Below are positions 27,028-36,015 of a stretch of 36,913 bases of DNA, one piece after another. Both the position numbers and the translations under genes were made by a program. The DNA lies in contig JADFYY010000009.1 in assembly GCA_015232825.1 (NCBI GenBank), positions 1 to 36,913 on the forward strand, read 5' to 3'. The notes beneath the pieces were generated by a model. That model saw only the letters and a list, made by a program, of their open reading frames with translations, was not told the origin of the DNA and ran no database searches. The DNA is from Magnetococcales bacterium. Its GTDB lineage: Bacteria > Pseudomonadota > Magnetococcia > Magnetococcales > Magnetaquicoccaceae. Within the stretch, counting starts at the first letter, position 1. Every line of letters begins with the position of its first letter.

Positions 27028-27505
27028 GGTTTTCCTCCTCTGGTAATTCTTCTGGGGTACTGATGATCGATGCTACAAGGCCATGTCTTCGACAACAATC
27101 GGTCACTTTTTGGCGAGTCAATGCATTAGCAATGTGCCTACAGTTCCACGTCAACAAGTAATCCACTCCATGGACAGCCGCCAACGCAATATGAACAGCA
27201 TCATTCTCAGCCTTTATAGGCAAACAACCTTCTTTGATAATCTCTTTGACCAGGAAACGAACCTGCTCGTTTATCGACAAACGCTTCAATCCATCCAAAA
27301 AAGCCATTCGTCTACGGGCTGCATTTGGGTCGCCACGTCGCGCCTCCAAGATAACCAGTTCAGATACAAACAGCTCATACCGATCTCGCCTTTCTGCCCA
27401 CCATTCACAAGTGATCTGCTGATGAGCCGCAACGATCAAGTCTCTACTTGGCAAAGCGGCCAAATAACTGATGATGCTTGTCTCCAGATAAAGGATCGGT
27501 TTCAT
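26993..27505 (-). CDS. PIN-domain (VapC-like) toxin
   Basis: A 170-residue PIN protein with GGAGAG before its ATG. The N-terminal motif is 'YLETSIISYL', with Glu where VapC usually has the first catalytic Asp; as I recall, this substitution is normal in this subfamily. Other acidic residues are in 'LEARRGD', 'ENDAVHIALAAVHGVDYLLTWN'. It is probably an RNA-cleaving toxin with its antitoxin downstream. It is placed between htrA and the AsmA-like gene on the same strand. Confidence 0.85.
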   Translation of the reverse strand: MKPILYLETSIISYLAALPSRDLIVAAHQQITCEWWAERRDRYELFVSELVILEARRGDPNAARRRMAFLDGLKRLSINEQVRFLVKEIIKEGCLPIKAENDAVHIALAAVHGVDYLLTWNCRHIANALTRQKVTDCCRRHGLVASIISTPEELPEEENHVERSDCGRDT

Positions 27506-27542
27506 TAAAACTCTCCGACTTTGTTACTCTACCAAACTTAAT

Positions 27543-28910
27543 TTATCGGATCAAAATGAAAAACTTCTCATCTCCTCGTTGAATATTCAACAGCAACTGA
27601 CGTTCATCGGATTGCACCACTTTGGCCATTTCGGCTAGATCCGCCACCAACATACGATTGACCGACAAGATACGATCTGCGTCACGCAATCCAGCCCTCC
27701 AAGCAACACTCTTCTGCGTGACCTTCACCACCTTGACAACCGGTTGCTCCGTATCATCGACTTCCATGGCAAACACGGCTCCCTTGAGACGAGGATCAAT
27801 CTCCTCCCCCTTGGCCTGCACGGTTTCAGCTTTAGCCATGACAACAGTGATTGCACGCTCCTGCTTGTCGCGAATAAATTTCATGGTGAGCTTTTCACCC
27901 ACCGGGACAAATCCTGCCAGATTGTGCAGATCCGTTGCCTGACGAATCGGGCGACCATTGGCCTCAATCACCACATCCCCTGGACGCAATCCAGCCTTGT
28001 AGGCGGCAGAACCCGTCCCAATTTTGGTAACAACCGCACCTGAACCGCTAGCAACGCCAAAGGCTTTGGCCAATTCTGGGGTGAGATCCTGCACCCCAAC
28101 ACCAAGAAACCCACGTCGCACTTCGCCATGCTGCACCAATTGCGTCATCACCTGACGGGCCATATTGATGGGAATGGCAAAACCGATTCCCACATTCCCC
28201 TTGCCCCCGCCTGGAGAGAGGATGGCCGTATTGATCCCCACAAGCTTGCCGCTCAGATCAACCAATGCCCCACCAGAGTTGCCGGGATTAATGGAGGCAT
28301 CGGTCTGAATGAAATCCTCGTACCCCCGAATACCCAACCCTTTGCGGCCCAAAGCACTCACGATCCCAGAAGTCACGGTCTGACCCAGGCCAAACGGATT
28401 GCCAATAGCCACCACGAAATCCCCCACCCGCAAGGCATCGGAATCGGCCAAGGCAATGGCCTGCAATCCCTTGGGTGGCACTTGAACCAGTGCCACATCG
28501 GTCTCCTTATCCACGCCAACCAGTTTGGCCTGCAAAGAGGTGCCATCTCGCAAAGTGACGGAAATGGTATCCGCCTTATCAATGACATGTTGGTTGGTCA
28601 AAACCAACCCGGCGCGAGCATCCACTACCACCCCGGAACCTAAACTTTTGCTCTCCCTCTGCTGGTTACGCAGGTTGGGAATATCAAAAAAACGCCGAAA
28701 AAAAGGATCGTTGAATAACGGATGATCTGGGATATTGACATGACTGGTGGTGGCGATATTCACCACTGCGGGAATCACCCGATCCACCATATCGGCCAAA
28801 GAGGGTAGACGTTGTCCATCCACCGCCACCGGCAACCCGGCATAAACCGGTCCAGCCATCACCAGACCGGTCAACAGCAAACCGCCCATCCACCCATAAA
28901 AAGATTTCAT
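27543..28910 (-). CDS. degQ: DegP/DegQ-type periplasmic serine protease (HtrA)
   Basis: A 455-residue Do-family protease from ATG 28910 (GGAGG site; its A is the last base of the Nudix stop). The signal peptide ends at about residue 24 (VYA). Catalytic triad H108 ('TNQHVI'), D138 ('ETDVALV') and S212 ('NPGNSGGAL') is intact. Two PDZ domains follow (about 260-350 and 365-455). It handles misfolded envelope proteins as protease and chaperone. The LA loop is short, closer to DegQ/DegS than to DegP, so the gene symbol is tentative. Confidence 0.95.
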   Translation of the reverse strand: MKSFYGWMGGLLLTGLVMAGPVYAGLPVAVDGQRLPSLADMVDRVIPAVVNIATTSHVNIPDHPLFNDPFFRRFFDIPNLRNQQRESKSLGSGVVVDARAGLVLTNQHVIDKADTISVTLRDGTSLQAKLVGVDKETDVALVQVPPKGLQAIALADSDALRVGDFVVAIGNPFGLGQTVTSGIVSALGRKGLGIRGYEDFIQTDASINPGNSGGALVDLSGKLVGINTAILSPGGGKGNVGIGFAIPINMARQVMTQLVQHGEVRRGFLGVGVQDLTPELAKAFGVASGSGAVVTKIGTGSAAYKAGLRPGDVVIEANGRPIRQATDLHNLAGFVPVGEKLTMKFIRDKQERAITVVMAKAETVQAKGEEIDPRLKGAVFAMEVDDTEQPVVKVVKVTQKSVAWRAGLRDADRILSVNRMLVADLAEMAKVVQSDERQLLLNIQRGDEKFFILIR

Positions 28911-29374
28911 CACGACTCCTCCCTTAAGGGTGCAACACGACCTTCGGCGCGAAACACCAAATAATCAGACAACACCAAATTGTGATCAAATGCCAAATTC
29001 AAAGGAATCTCCTCCACGGCAACCACCTGAATGGCCTTGGCATCATCGGCAGCCTTTGGAATACCGGTAGCCTCGGCCACATAAACCGCTGTCGCGGTAT
29101 GAAAACGGGGATCACGCGCTGGATTGGAATAAACCCCCAACAACGCCCTCAAGCGCACCACCAAAGAGGTCTCTTCCAAGGCCTCACGGACCGCAGCCCG
29201 TTCCACGCTCTCTAGGCCATGCTCAACAAATCCACCGGGAATGGCCATGCCATGAGGCGGATTCAACCGTTCAATCAACACAATAGGACGACCAGGACGA
29301 TCCATCAACTCGATGATCACATCCGCCGCCAAAAAAGGGGTTTTCAAAGAACTCCGCACGTTATTCATATCCAT
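28910..29374 (-). CDS. Nudix hydrolase
   Basis: A 154-residue protein with a complete Nudix box, 'GGFVEHGLESVERAAVREAL' continuing EETS. The ADP-ribose or 8-oxo-nucleotide type of substrate cannot be decided from sequence. Its start overlaps the end of lipB by 10 bases and its stop overlaps the htrA start by one base (TGATG). Confidence 0.93.
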   Translation of the reverse strand: MDMNNVRSSLKTPFLAADVIIELMDRPGRPIVLIERLNPPHGMAIPGGFVEHGLESVERAAVREALEETSLVVRLRALLGVYSNPARDPRFHTATAVYVAEATGIPKAADDAKAIQVVAVEEIPLNLAFDHNLVLSDYLVFRAEGRVAPLREES

Positions 29375-29982
29375 TCAACCCCAAAAATTTGACCGAATAT
29401 CGCTATAATTCTCTCTTCTAGTTCCGAGCGCAAGAGAGGGATTCCCAACTGGGACAAAGAGGTCACCGGTCTCTCTGGCAAACCACAGGGAATGATCCCA
29501 CCAAAAGCCCCCAGATCAGGAGAATGATTCACCGCAAAACCATGATACGCCACCCCTTGTCGAATGCGTACCCCCAAAGCTCCAATTTTTGCCCCATTCA
29601 CCCACACACCAGGATTATCCGCCTCCCGTTCGGCTTGGACACCGAACCCCTCCAAGGTGCGAATCACGGTTTCTTCCAGTTTATACACATGCTGCCGCAC
29701 GGCATGACTATTGGGACGCAGATCACAGACCACATACCCCACCAACTGTCCCGGTCCATGATAAGTCACCTTCCCCCCTCGATCACTCTGTACCACCGGG
29801 ATTGTATCAATCAAAACATCCTCACGTAGCCCAGAGCGTCCCAGGGTGTAGACGGGATCATGTTCCAATAATAGAAACAAATTGACCGCCTCTCCAGCCA
29901 GAATATGCTCCACGCGCTTTTTTTGAAGGGTCAAGGCGGTTTCGTAGTCAAGGCGATCATAACGAAGATATTGAAACTTCAC
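29365..29982 (-). CDS. lipB: LipB octanoyltransferase
   Basis: A 205-residue enzyme that moves octanoyl from acyl carrier protein to lipoyl domains in lipoate synthesis. The motif 'RGGKVTYHGPGQLVGY' is complete; catalytic K132 ('NGAKIGALGVRI') and C166 ('GIIPCGLPERPVTSL') are present. The start is uncertain: I choose GTG 29982 because the alternative TTG at 30009 (214 residues) also lacks a ribosome site. lipA is not in the window. Confidence 0.96.
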   Translation of the reverse strand: MKFQYLRYDRLDYETALTLQKKRVEHILAGEAVNLFLLLEHDPVYTLGRSGLREDVLIDTIPVVQSDRGGKVTYHGPGQLVGYVVCDLRPNSHAVRQHVYKLEETVIRTLEGFGVQAEREADNPGVWVNGAKIGALGVRIRQGVAYHGFAVNHSPDLGAFGGIIPCGLPERPVTSLSQLGIPLLRSELEERIIAIFGQIFGVEWI

Positions 29983-30124
29983 GAGGTTCGACCCAATATA
30001 TCCGGGCAAGGGTAGCGCAACGTTGCGTGGAAACTGATAAGCACTTTGATGTAATAAAATTTACGCTAAATTTTTAATCATACGATAAATGGCCAAACGA
30101 GCAGCGCGTTACTTTGTTCTGGTG

Positions 30125-32848
30125 TCATGTTTCCGCATCCCGTTTGATTTCTATCCCATTGGGCATCCTTTCCAGCAAGGCATGATAAACCTCCACGCAC
30201 TCAGCCTCCAACTCTTTAAACAATTTATTCGCCTTGAGCCACTCCTCAGCCCGAACCGCCACGCCCAGACGAACCGCCTTAATCTTAACCCGCTCCGCAC
30301 CAATGGCCAACGCTTTTTTCTTGATCTCTTCGGTCTGTTCGCGGGCGCGTTTGGCGTTTTTCTCCTCTAATGCTCCCTTAAGAACCGCCAAAAAAAGCTC
30401 TGGGCCTCTCAACAGCAAGGAACCGGCCTCCTGAAACAGCACCACATCTCCAAACGGTTTCAAGAGTGGTGGGGCCTCCTTGGCTTCAATGGTCTTCTGT
30501 TGAAAACGACGGGTCAATGTGGCCCGAACCGTCACATTGAGAAGCTCCACGGGACGGTATGGCTTAACCAGAAATTCATCCATGCCCGATGCCAAACAGA
30601 GTGCCTTTTCTCCCGGCAACGCACGGGCCGTGACCGCCACAATGGGAGCTTGGGCATTGACCGTATTGCCTTCCCGAACCCGACGGGTCAATTCGTAACC
30701 GTCCATATTCGGCATTTGCAAATCGATCAACATCAAATCAACAACCGCACCGTCAGTAATCCGGTTCAACGCCTCCACACCATCTTTGACTTGCAGTACC
30801 GTGTGGCCAGCCTTTTCCAAAATGATGGTGGCCAGTTGACGATTCTCTTCCTGATCTTCAACCAACAGAATGCGCAAAGGGGCAATGTCCGTATCTTCCA
30901 CCGGCAATCCGTCATACTCCTGCTCGACTTCTACAAGACGACCTTCCAGAAGGGCCTTGAGTGTACGCAACAGCGACAATCGCTTGAGGGGTTTCAAGAT
31001 CGACACCACATCCGCAAACTCGCCAACAACCGCAAGGTCTGCAAGCCGCACGTTTGATGGCACCATGACCCCCACCTTGCCTCCCCATCCAGGATGCCCC
31101 TTCAATCCTGCCAATTCGCTCCCATACTGTTCGATAAACCTATGGTCTAACAACAACATGTCCCAAGGGCGTTTTTGACCACTCGCCTGCTCCAAAGCGA
31201 CCAACAGCACGGTTGGATCCTCCGCTTCCCCCACCGTGGCACCAAATCCATGCAAGATTTCCGCAACAATTGTGCGTCCAGTTGGATTAGGATCAGCCGT
31301 CAAGATGCGCACTCCCACCAAGGCTTGATGGATTGAGAAAGCAACCAGACGTTTCGCACCGTCCGAATCGATATCCATACCAAACTTACGCCTAATTCCA
31401 AAGCGCAAGGTGACATGAAAATGGCTCCCCTCGCCAACCTCGCTCTCCACCCGGATCGATCCGCCCATCAGTTGCGCCAACCCTTTGCTGATGGTCAACC
31501 CCAGACCCGAACCTCCAAACTCTCGCGTCGCAGAACCATCCGCTTGGGTAAATCGCTCAAAAACCTGTTCCAGACGATGGTCAGGAATCCCCTTGCCCGT
31601 ATCAGCGACCGAAAAAATCAAAGTGATCTCATTATTAAATGGCTCTGTCTGGCCACGAGTAGACGGATGCTCCGCACGTTGCACCAGTACCGTGACCTCC
31701 CCCTGTTCCGTGAACTTGATGGCATTGGCAATCAGATTGATAAGAATTTGGGTCAATCGATTGGGATCACCAATAACCCGCTCTGGGGTGTCTGGTGAGA
31801 TGTAACAAAAAAAGTCCAAATTCTTCTCATGCGCCTTGATCGCGATGAGTTCGCAAACATTTTCAACAGTGGAGCGGATATCAAAGGAAATTTTTTCCAG
31901 AAGCAGTTGACCTGCCTCAATTTTGGAGAGATCCAAAATGCCATTGATGAGAGCCAAAAGATTTTGTGAGGCATTCTGAACAATGACCAACCGTTCCCGC
32001 TGATCCACCGAAAGCTGTGAGTTGAGAACTAAGTCGGTCATGCCGATAATGGCGGTCATTGGACTACGGATTTCGTGACTGATGTTGGCCAGGAACTCAT
32101 TTTTGGCCTGATTGGCCGCATCAGCCGTCTGCATGGCCTCCTTGAGTCTTGCAGTACGCTCCTTGATCGTCTCCTCTAAATGATGCTGATACCGTAACTG
32201 GTTTAATTCCGCCTGACGGCGTTCCGTGATGTCACGAATCAGGAGGATGGTCTCCCCTTCATAGATTTGCAGTGGAGCCGAGAAGATCAGAACAGAAATT
32301 TCAGAGCCATTTATGGTCTTTAGCAAACACTCCCGTTCGGCAAGGGTTGTCTCTTGCAAGCACAAAGGGAGTGATCCATCTCCTTGCGACATAAAAAGCG
32401 ACTCGGCCTGACGTCCATGCAGTTCGGATTCGGTCAGGCCTGTCAGACTCTGAATCGCTCGATTGACGACCTGAATCACACCTTCATTGTTGATGACCAG
32501 CAATCCAATCGGCAGAGCGTGGAGAATGGTATGGATATACCAATGATTCTCAGCCGCTCTTTCCGCTTTCCGCACCTTTTCAAGTTGATGAGGAAAAACC
32601 AAAAACCGCAAGCTGACCAAAAGAAAAATCAGGATCAATCCAAAAATGAGCCATCCTTCCAAGGGAGCGCGCATGATCTCGGAATGAAGCATCTCCCATC
32701 CCAGAGCCAGAACACTCCCTGAAAAAAAAGCCACCACGACAGGCCAAACGCGTTGCAACAGCGAAAAAGAAGGAACCATCACTCTGTTGGATAGCCGATA
32801 TTTGCTATCGTCATCCGGGCCAGAGATTTCTCTTGATGAACGGGCCAC
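30125..32848 (-). CDS. hybrid sensor histidine kinase with degenerate HPt
   Basis: A 907-residue kinase. Two membrane segments (about 32-50 and 66-84) are followed by PAS (about 100-210), a coiled coil, HisKA with H258 ('FLANISHEIRSPM'), and HATPase ('NLIANAIKFTEQGE', 'FGGSGLGLTISKGL'). Then come a weak receiver domain (about 512-630, Asp in 'MLLLDHRF', Lys in 'ILKPLKR'), a canonical receiver with D709 ('LMLIDLQMPNMDGYEL'), and an HPt-like helical tail (about 790-890). In the tail, the stretch aligning with 'HxLKGxAxxIGA' reads 'EEIKKKALAIGA', so the histidine is Glu (E840). It starts at GTG 32848, without a good ribosome site, 9 bases after the kinase-like gene. Confidence 0.92.
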   Translation of the reverse strand: MARSSREISGPDDDSKYRLSNRVMVPSFSLLQRVWPVVVAFFSGSVLALGWEMLHSEIMRAPLEGWLIFGLILIFLLVSLRFLVFPHQLEKVRKAERAAENHWYIHTILHALPIGLLVINNEGVIQVVNRAIQSLTGLTESELHGRQAESLFMSQGDGSLPLCLQETTLAERECLLKTINGSEISVLIFSAPLQIYEGETILLIRDITERRQAELNQLRYQHHLEETIKERTARLKEAMQTADAANQAKNEFLANISHEIRSPMTAIIGMTDLVLNSQLSVDQRERLVIVQNASQNLLALINGILDLSKIEAGQLLLEKISFDIRSTVENVCELIAIKAHEKNLDFFCYISPDTPERVIGDPNRLTQILINLIANAIKFTEQGEVTVLVQRAEHPSTRGQTEPFNNEITLIFSVADTGKGIPDHRLEQVFERFTQADGSATREFGGSGLGLTISKGLAQLMGGSIRVESEVGEGSHFHVTLRFGIRRKFGMDIDSDGAKRLVAFSIHQALVGVRILTADPNPTGRTIVAEILHGFGATVGEAEDPTVLLVALEQASGQKRPWDMLLLDHRFIEQYGSELAGLKGHPGWGGKVGVMVPSNVRLADLAVVGEFADVVSILKPLKRLSLLRTLKALLEGRLVEVEQEYDGLPVEDTDIAPLRILLVEDQEENRQLATIILEKAGHTVLQVKDGVEALNRITDGAVVDLMLIDLQMPNMDGYELTRRVREGNTVNAQAPIVAVTARALPGEKALCLASGMDEFLVKPYRPVELLNVTVRATLTRRFQQKTIEAKEAPPLLKPFGDVVLFQEAGSLLLRGPELFLAVLKGALEEKNAKRAREQTEEIKKKALAIGAERVKIKAVRLGVAVRAEEWLKANKLFKELEAECVEVYHALLERMPNGIEIKRDAET

Positions 32849-32857
32849 TGGCTAGAC

Positions 32858-33553
32858 TTAAACTTCCGCTGGAGGAACCTGAAAGCCTGCTTCGGACATG
32901 GCCGTGATAATGATCTTGACGATTTGCTCAGAAGAGAATCGTTCAGTGTCAATGATCAAGTCAAACCCCTGCACGGCCCTTGGAAACCGTTTGGAGACTT
33001 GCGATTCAAATTGATCCCGTTGTTTATTGGTTTTCAGGACCGATTGTTTCGCCTTGTCCAGTTTGATCTCCTGTTGCTTGGCGATCCGTTTTGCGCACGT
33101 TTCCAAGGAGCCTTCCAAACGAACCCGGAAAGCCGTTTTTCTTGGGAGCAGTAGGTGGGCGGCCCGTCCGACAATGACACCTCCGATGGGAGCGATTCCT
33201 AAAATCACTTTAGCCATGTAGCGATAATAGACTTCAGTCGTGATGCTTTTCTTGGAAAAAAAGGAGTGCAATAGGTCATCCATCAACGTACTCACCCGTT
33301 CATCGAGACTGGCAAGAAGATGTTTATCCTCCTTGGTCTGGTTGACAATGGCATTCAGCAACTCCTTGTCATACAGTTGAACGCCAAGCCGTTCAGCCAA
33401 CAATCTGGAGGTTCTTGTACCATGGGCACCACATTGACGAGAAACGGTTACCAAAGGTTTCAGCAGAAAAGGCGCGTCGGGTTGTTTGGCCTCAGAGGTA
33501 TAGAGACCTGCGTTGACAATGGATTTAACGAGATGTGAATGTTCTTTATTCAT
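32858..33553 (-). CDS. cytidylate kinase-like family protein
   Basis: A 231-residue protein of the Cytidylate_kin2 type: 'VTVSRQCGAHGTRTSRLLAERLGV' gives a modified P-loop region, with 'LYDKELL', 'GVIVGRAAHLLL', 'FRVRLEGSLETCAKRIA' and a C-terminal 'FDLIIDTERF'. The family resembles CMP kinase, but the substrate is not established. AAGGAA precedes the ATG. It lies between PPK2 and the hybrid kinase on the same strand. Confidence 0.88.
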   Translation of the reverse strand: MNKEHSHLVKSIVNAGLYTSEAKQPDAPFLLKPLVTVSRQCGAHGTRTSRLLAERLGVQLYDKELLNAIVNQTKEDKHLLASLDERVSTLMDDLLHSFFSKKSITTEVYYRYMAKVILGIAPIGGVIVGRAAHLLLPRKTAFRVRLEGSLETCAKRIAKQQEIKLDKAKQSVLKTNKQRDQFESQVSKRFPRAVQGFDLIIDTERFSSEQIVKIIITAMSEAGFQVPPAEV

Positions 33554-33604
33554 GATGATTTTTTCCTTTTTATGGAGAGATCACGAGGAGTGGCAAGAGA
33601 TGAA

Positions 33605-33650
33605 AACGAGGTTGTGGGTATTGCAAACAGTCCACAACCTCGTTTTTTTT
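33605..33650. terminator. 13-bp hairpin terminator between ppk2 and kinase-like gene
   Basis: AACGAGGTTGTGG / CCACAACCTCGTT is a perfect 13-bp stem with a 14-base loop. On the plus strand T8 follows; on the minus strand the stem is followed by TTTTCAT. On the minus strand it would end or attenuate ppk2 transcription. Confidence 0.7.
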
Positions 33651-33685
33651 CACCCATCGAACCAATAAATCGTATTACAAAGACG

Positions 33686-34582
33686 TCAGTCGATGCCAAT
33701 CTCTTCTGCGACTGTACGGACAACACGCTTGTCGTATTCGAGGATCTCCTTATTTTTTCCCTTATAAGGAAGCATGCTCAAGAAATATTTGATGCTGTTA
33801 ATCCGTGCGCGTTTTTTGTCATCGGATTTAACGATGGTCCATGGACATTCGGTTGTTGAGGAGTAAAAAAACATATCCTCTTTGGCCTTGGTATAATCTT
33901 CCCACTTATCCTGAGACTCTTTGTCCACTGGAGAAAGCTTCCACTGCTTGAGGGGGTCATTCATGCGGCTATTGAAACGACGCAATTGTTCCTCTTTGCT
34001 GACCGAGAAATAGAACTTGAACAAGATGATGCCAGACGAGACCAGCATCCGTTCGAACTCTGGGACAGAACGCAAAAATTCCCGCACCTGATCTTTCGTG
34101 CAAAACCCCATGACCCGTTCCACGCCAGCCCGGTTATACCAACTGCGGTCAAAAAGGCAGATTTCACCCGCAGACGGCAAATGTTGGACATAGCGTTGGA
34201 AATACCATTGAGACTGTTCTTTTTCAGTGGGTTTTTCTAAGGCAACGACGTGGCAACCACGCGGATTGACATGTTCCACAAATCGCTTGATGGTACCCCC
34301 CTTACCCGACGCATCACGGCCTTCAAAGAGGGCAATGATCTTTAATCCATTCTCTTTGACCCAGTTTTGCATCTTGACCAGCTCAATATGGAGCGGATTC
34401 ATGATGCTTAAGTACTCTTCCTCAGACATTTTCTTGAACTTGGGTCTGGCACTGCGCTGCGCCTGCTGACTCCCTTTGCCAAGAATGATTTTATTCGCGC
34501 CTTCATCAGCGGCCATACGGCTTGTGAGCAAACCGGATGAGGGTTCTTTGGATTTGTTTTCATCTGGTCTGGTATTTGTCAT
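33686..34582 (-). CDS. ppk2: polyphosphate kinase 2 (PPK2)
   Basis: A 298-residue single-domain PPK2. Walker A is 'FEGRDASGKGGTIKRF' (about 86-101), Walker B 'LFDRSWYNRAG', and the lid region contains 'FLRSVPEFERML' and 'RRFNSRMNDPLKQWKLSP'. It transfers phosphate between polyphosphate and nucleotides, often phosphorylating GDP or ADP. A basic N-terminal extension of about 60 residues precedes the domain. GGGAGAAAGG precedes the ATG. It is divergent from the CHAD gene. Confidence 0.95.
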   Translation of the reverse strand: MTNTRPDENKSKEPSSGLLTSRMAADEGANKIILGKGSQQAQRSARPKFKKMSEEEYLSIMNPLHIELVKMQNWVKENGLKIIALFEGRDASGKGGTIKRFVEHVNPRGCHVVALEKPTEKEQSQWYFQRYVQHLPSAGEICLFDRSWYNRAGVERVMGFCTKDQVREFLRSVPEFERMLVSSGIILFKFYFSVSKEEQLRRFNSRMNDPLKQWKLSPVDKESQDKWEDYTKAKEDMFFYSSTTECPWTIVKSDDKKRARINSIKYFLSMLPYKGKNKEILEYDKRVVRTVAEEIGID

Positions 34583-34743
34583 GCCTTTCTCCCAGTGTCC
34601 TTAGTGGTGTGGATGTCAATTGATGAATAAAGATAATGATTGTTCACTTTTCCAGGCCAGCTTCCATTGAGCGAACTTCGTTAAAATGATAGTGCCGCAA
34701 TTGAAAGCTGTCCACCTTTCCTTTGGTCGATTTTCACTCATTC

Positions 34744-34770
34744 TTGCATTTTTTCCATGCAATGTATACT
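34744..34770 (+). promoter_or_regulatory. possible CHAD-gene promoter with internal inverted repeat
   Basis: TTGCAT, 15 bases, TATACT. The spacer contains ATGCAA, so TTGCAT-N7-ATGCAA forms an inverted repeat over the -35 and spacer, which could be an operator. It lies in the 282-base divergent gap between ppk2 and the CHAD gene. Confidence 0.4.
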
Positions 34771-34864
34771 AGCTTGCCAGAAAGTGTCCATTCAAGTACC
34801 ATGGATGCAATTTTCTGATACAATCTATCTTTCTTTAAACACAAAGAACGACGCGAGGGACAAC

Positions 34865-35800
34865 ATGACAAATTTGGCAGCCAAAAGCAAGAGCAAGGGG
34901 GTCTCCCTCAAGGAGACCGATTCAACTGGCGATGCATTTGGACTCATCATGCGTTACAACTTTAACATTTTGCTTGAATGGGCTCCCATAGCCCATGAGG
35001 GCAAGGATATCGAAGGGGTGCATCAAGCGCGAGTGGTTTTACGTCGCATGCGCTCTGCCTTAGGGCTGTTTCGCAAAGCCATCCCCAGAGAAGTAACCGA
35101 TTCTTGGGGTGTTGAGATGCAGTGGACCGCCACCACCATGGGAGCGGCTCGCGATTTAGATGTCTTCATCAGCGAGGGACTGCAGGCCATGGCTGGCAAG
35201 ATTCCATTGGAATCTGGCGAGAAAAAGCTGATGGCATTATCCACGGAACGTCGAGATGAGGCCTACACCCAAGTCAGAACCATGCTAGATGGGGAACGGT
35301 ATCAAGCTTTCACGACCGCCTTCCCGAAATGGTTGGATGAGAAGGGCTGGCTGCAAGCCGACATGCCAGAGGCCATTCGCAAAAAAATCAACAAAAGCAT
35401 CCTTCAATATGCCACCATGATCCTCAGCAAAAGAACGCAATCGACCTTGCTTTACGGGGAGAAAATGGGCTCCATGAGTTCCACGGAACTCCACGAATTG
35501 CGCATCGAATGCAAAAAGCTTCGTTATGCCATCGAGTTTTTCCAACCCCTCTTCCCTGGAAAAGAGATGCTGAATTTCAGCTTGCATCTGAAAGGGCTGC
35601 AAGATCTGCTTGGCGTCATGAACGACGTATCCGTTATGCCTGGATTGTTGGAAAAGATCCTACAGGGATCAACAGACCTGGAGACGTTGCAATACGCTGG
35701 AGCCCTGATTGGCTGGCGGGCGCGTCAATATGAGGAGGTACGTGGACAACTAGACGGACGTTGGCAGGAGTTTGCCAGCACACCCCATCCTTGGAAATAA
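34865..35800 (+). CDS. CHAD-domain protein
   Basis: A 311-residue helical protein from ATG 34865 (GAGGGA in front); the track's start at 34757 overlaps the promoter. The two halves of the CHAD fold are clear: 'EGVHQARVVLRRMRSALGLF' with 'GAARDLDVF', and 'ELHELRIECKKLRYAIEFF' with 'LKGLQDLLGVMNDV'. The conserved His and basic residues line a pore that binds polyphosphate in studied members. No CYTH domain is attached. Being next to PPK2, a polyphosphate-granule role is likely. Confidence 0.92.
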   Translation: MTNLAAKSKSKGVSLKETDSTGDAFGLIMRYNFNILLEWAPIAHEGKDIEGVHQARVVLRRMRSALGLFRKAIPREVTDSWGVEMQWTATTMGAARDLDVFISEGLQAMAGKIPLESGEKKLMALSTERRDEAYTQVRTMLDGERYQAFTTAFPKWLDEKGWLQADMPEAIRKKINKSILQYATMILSKRTQSTLLYGEKMGSMSSTELHELRIECKKLRYAIEFFQPLFPGKEMLNFSLHLKGLQDLLGVMNDVSVMPGLLEKILQGSTDLETLQYAGALIGWRARQYEEVRGQLDGRWQEFASTPHPWK

Positions 35801-35807
35801 CCCTCCA

Positions 35808-35937
35808 CTAATTGAGCATCTGCGCCTTCTCGATAGCCCGAATCACATGGGCCTTCGTGGCATTCAAAAGTACGCGGACGGTTACTGCTTCCTGGAACTC
35901 ACCATGGCCATCTTGTGGCAGTTGTTCCAGGGAGGCC
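35808..35937 (-). pseudogene. truncated copy of the 66-codon gene at 36554
   Basis: The last 41 codons of the gene at 36554-36754 recur here ('SLEQLPQDGHGEFQEAVTVR' onward), ending in a TAG instead of TGA. No ATG lies in frame upstream before a stop at about 35990, so the 5' end is lost. Confidence 0.75.
35815..35937. repeat. 123-bp direct repeat, copy 1
   Basis: Matches 36561-36683 with 3 mismatches in 123 bases, same orientation. The match breaks sharply at GGAGGCC on one side and at the stop-codon end on the other. Confidence 0.9.
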
Positions 35938-36015
35938 GCCGTGAGGGGCAGATCATTCCACTGAACTGATTCGGGTGTCAGTGCTGGTTAGCAATGCATC
36001 CCGGCATTCACAACG

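Noticed and set aside
35772-35969. 65-codon plus-strand ORF
   Set aside because: Antisense to the duplicated gene fragment; the coding signal is on the minus strand.
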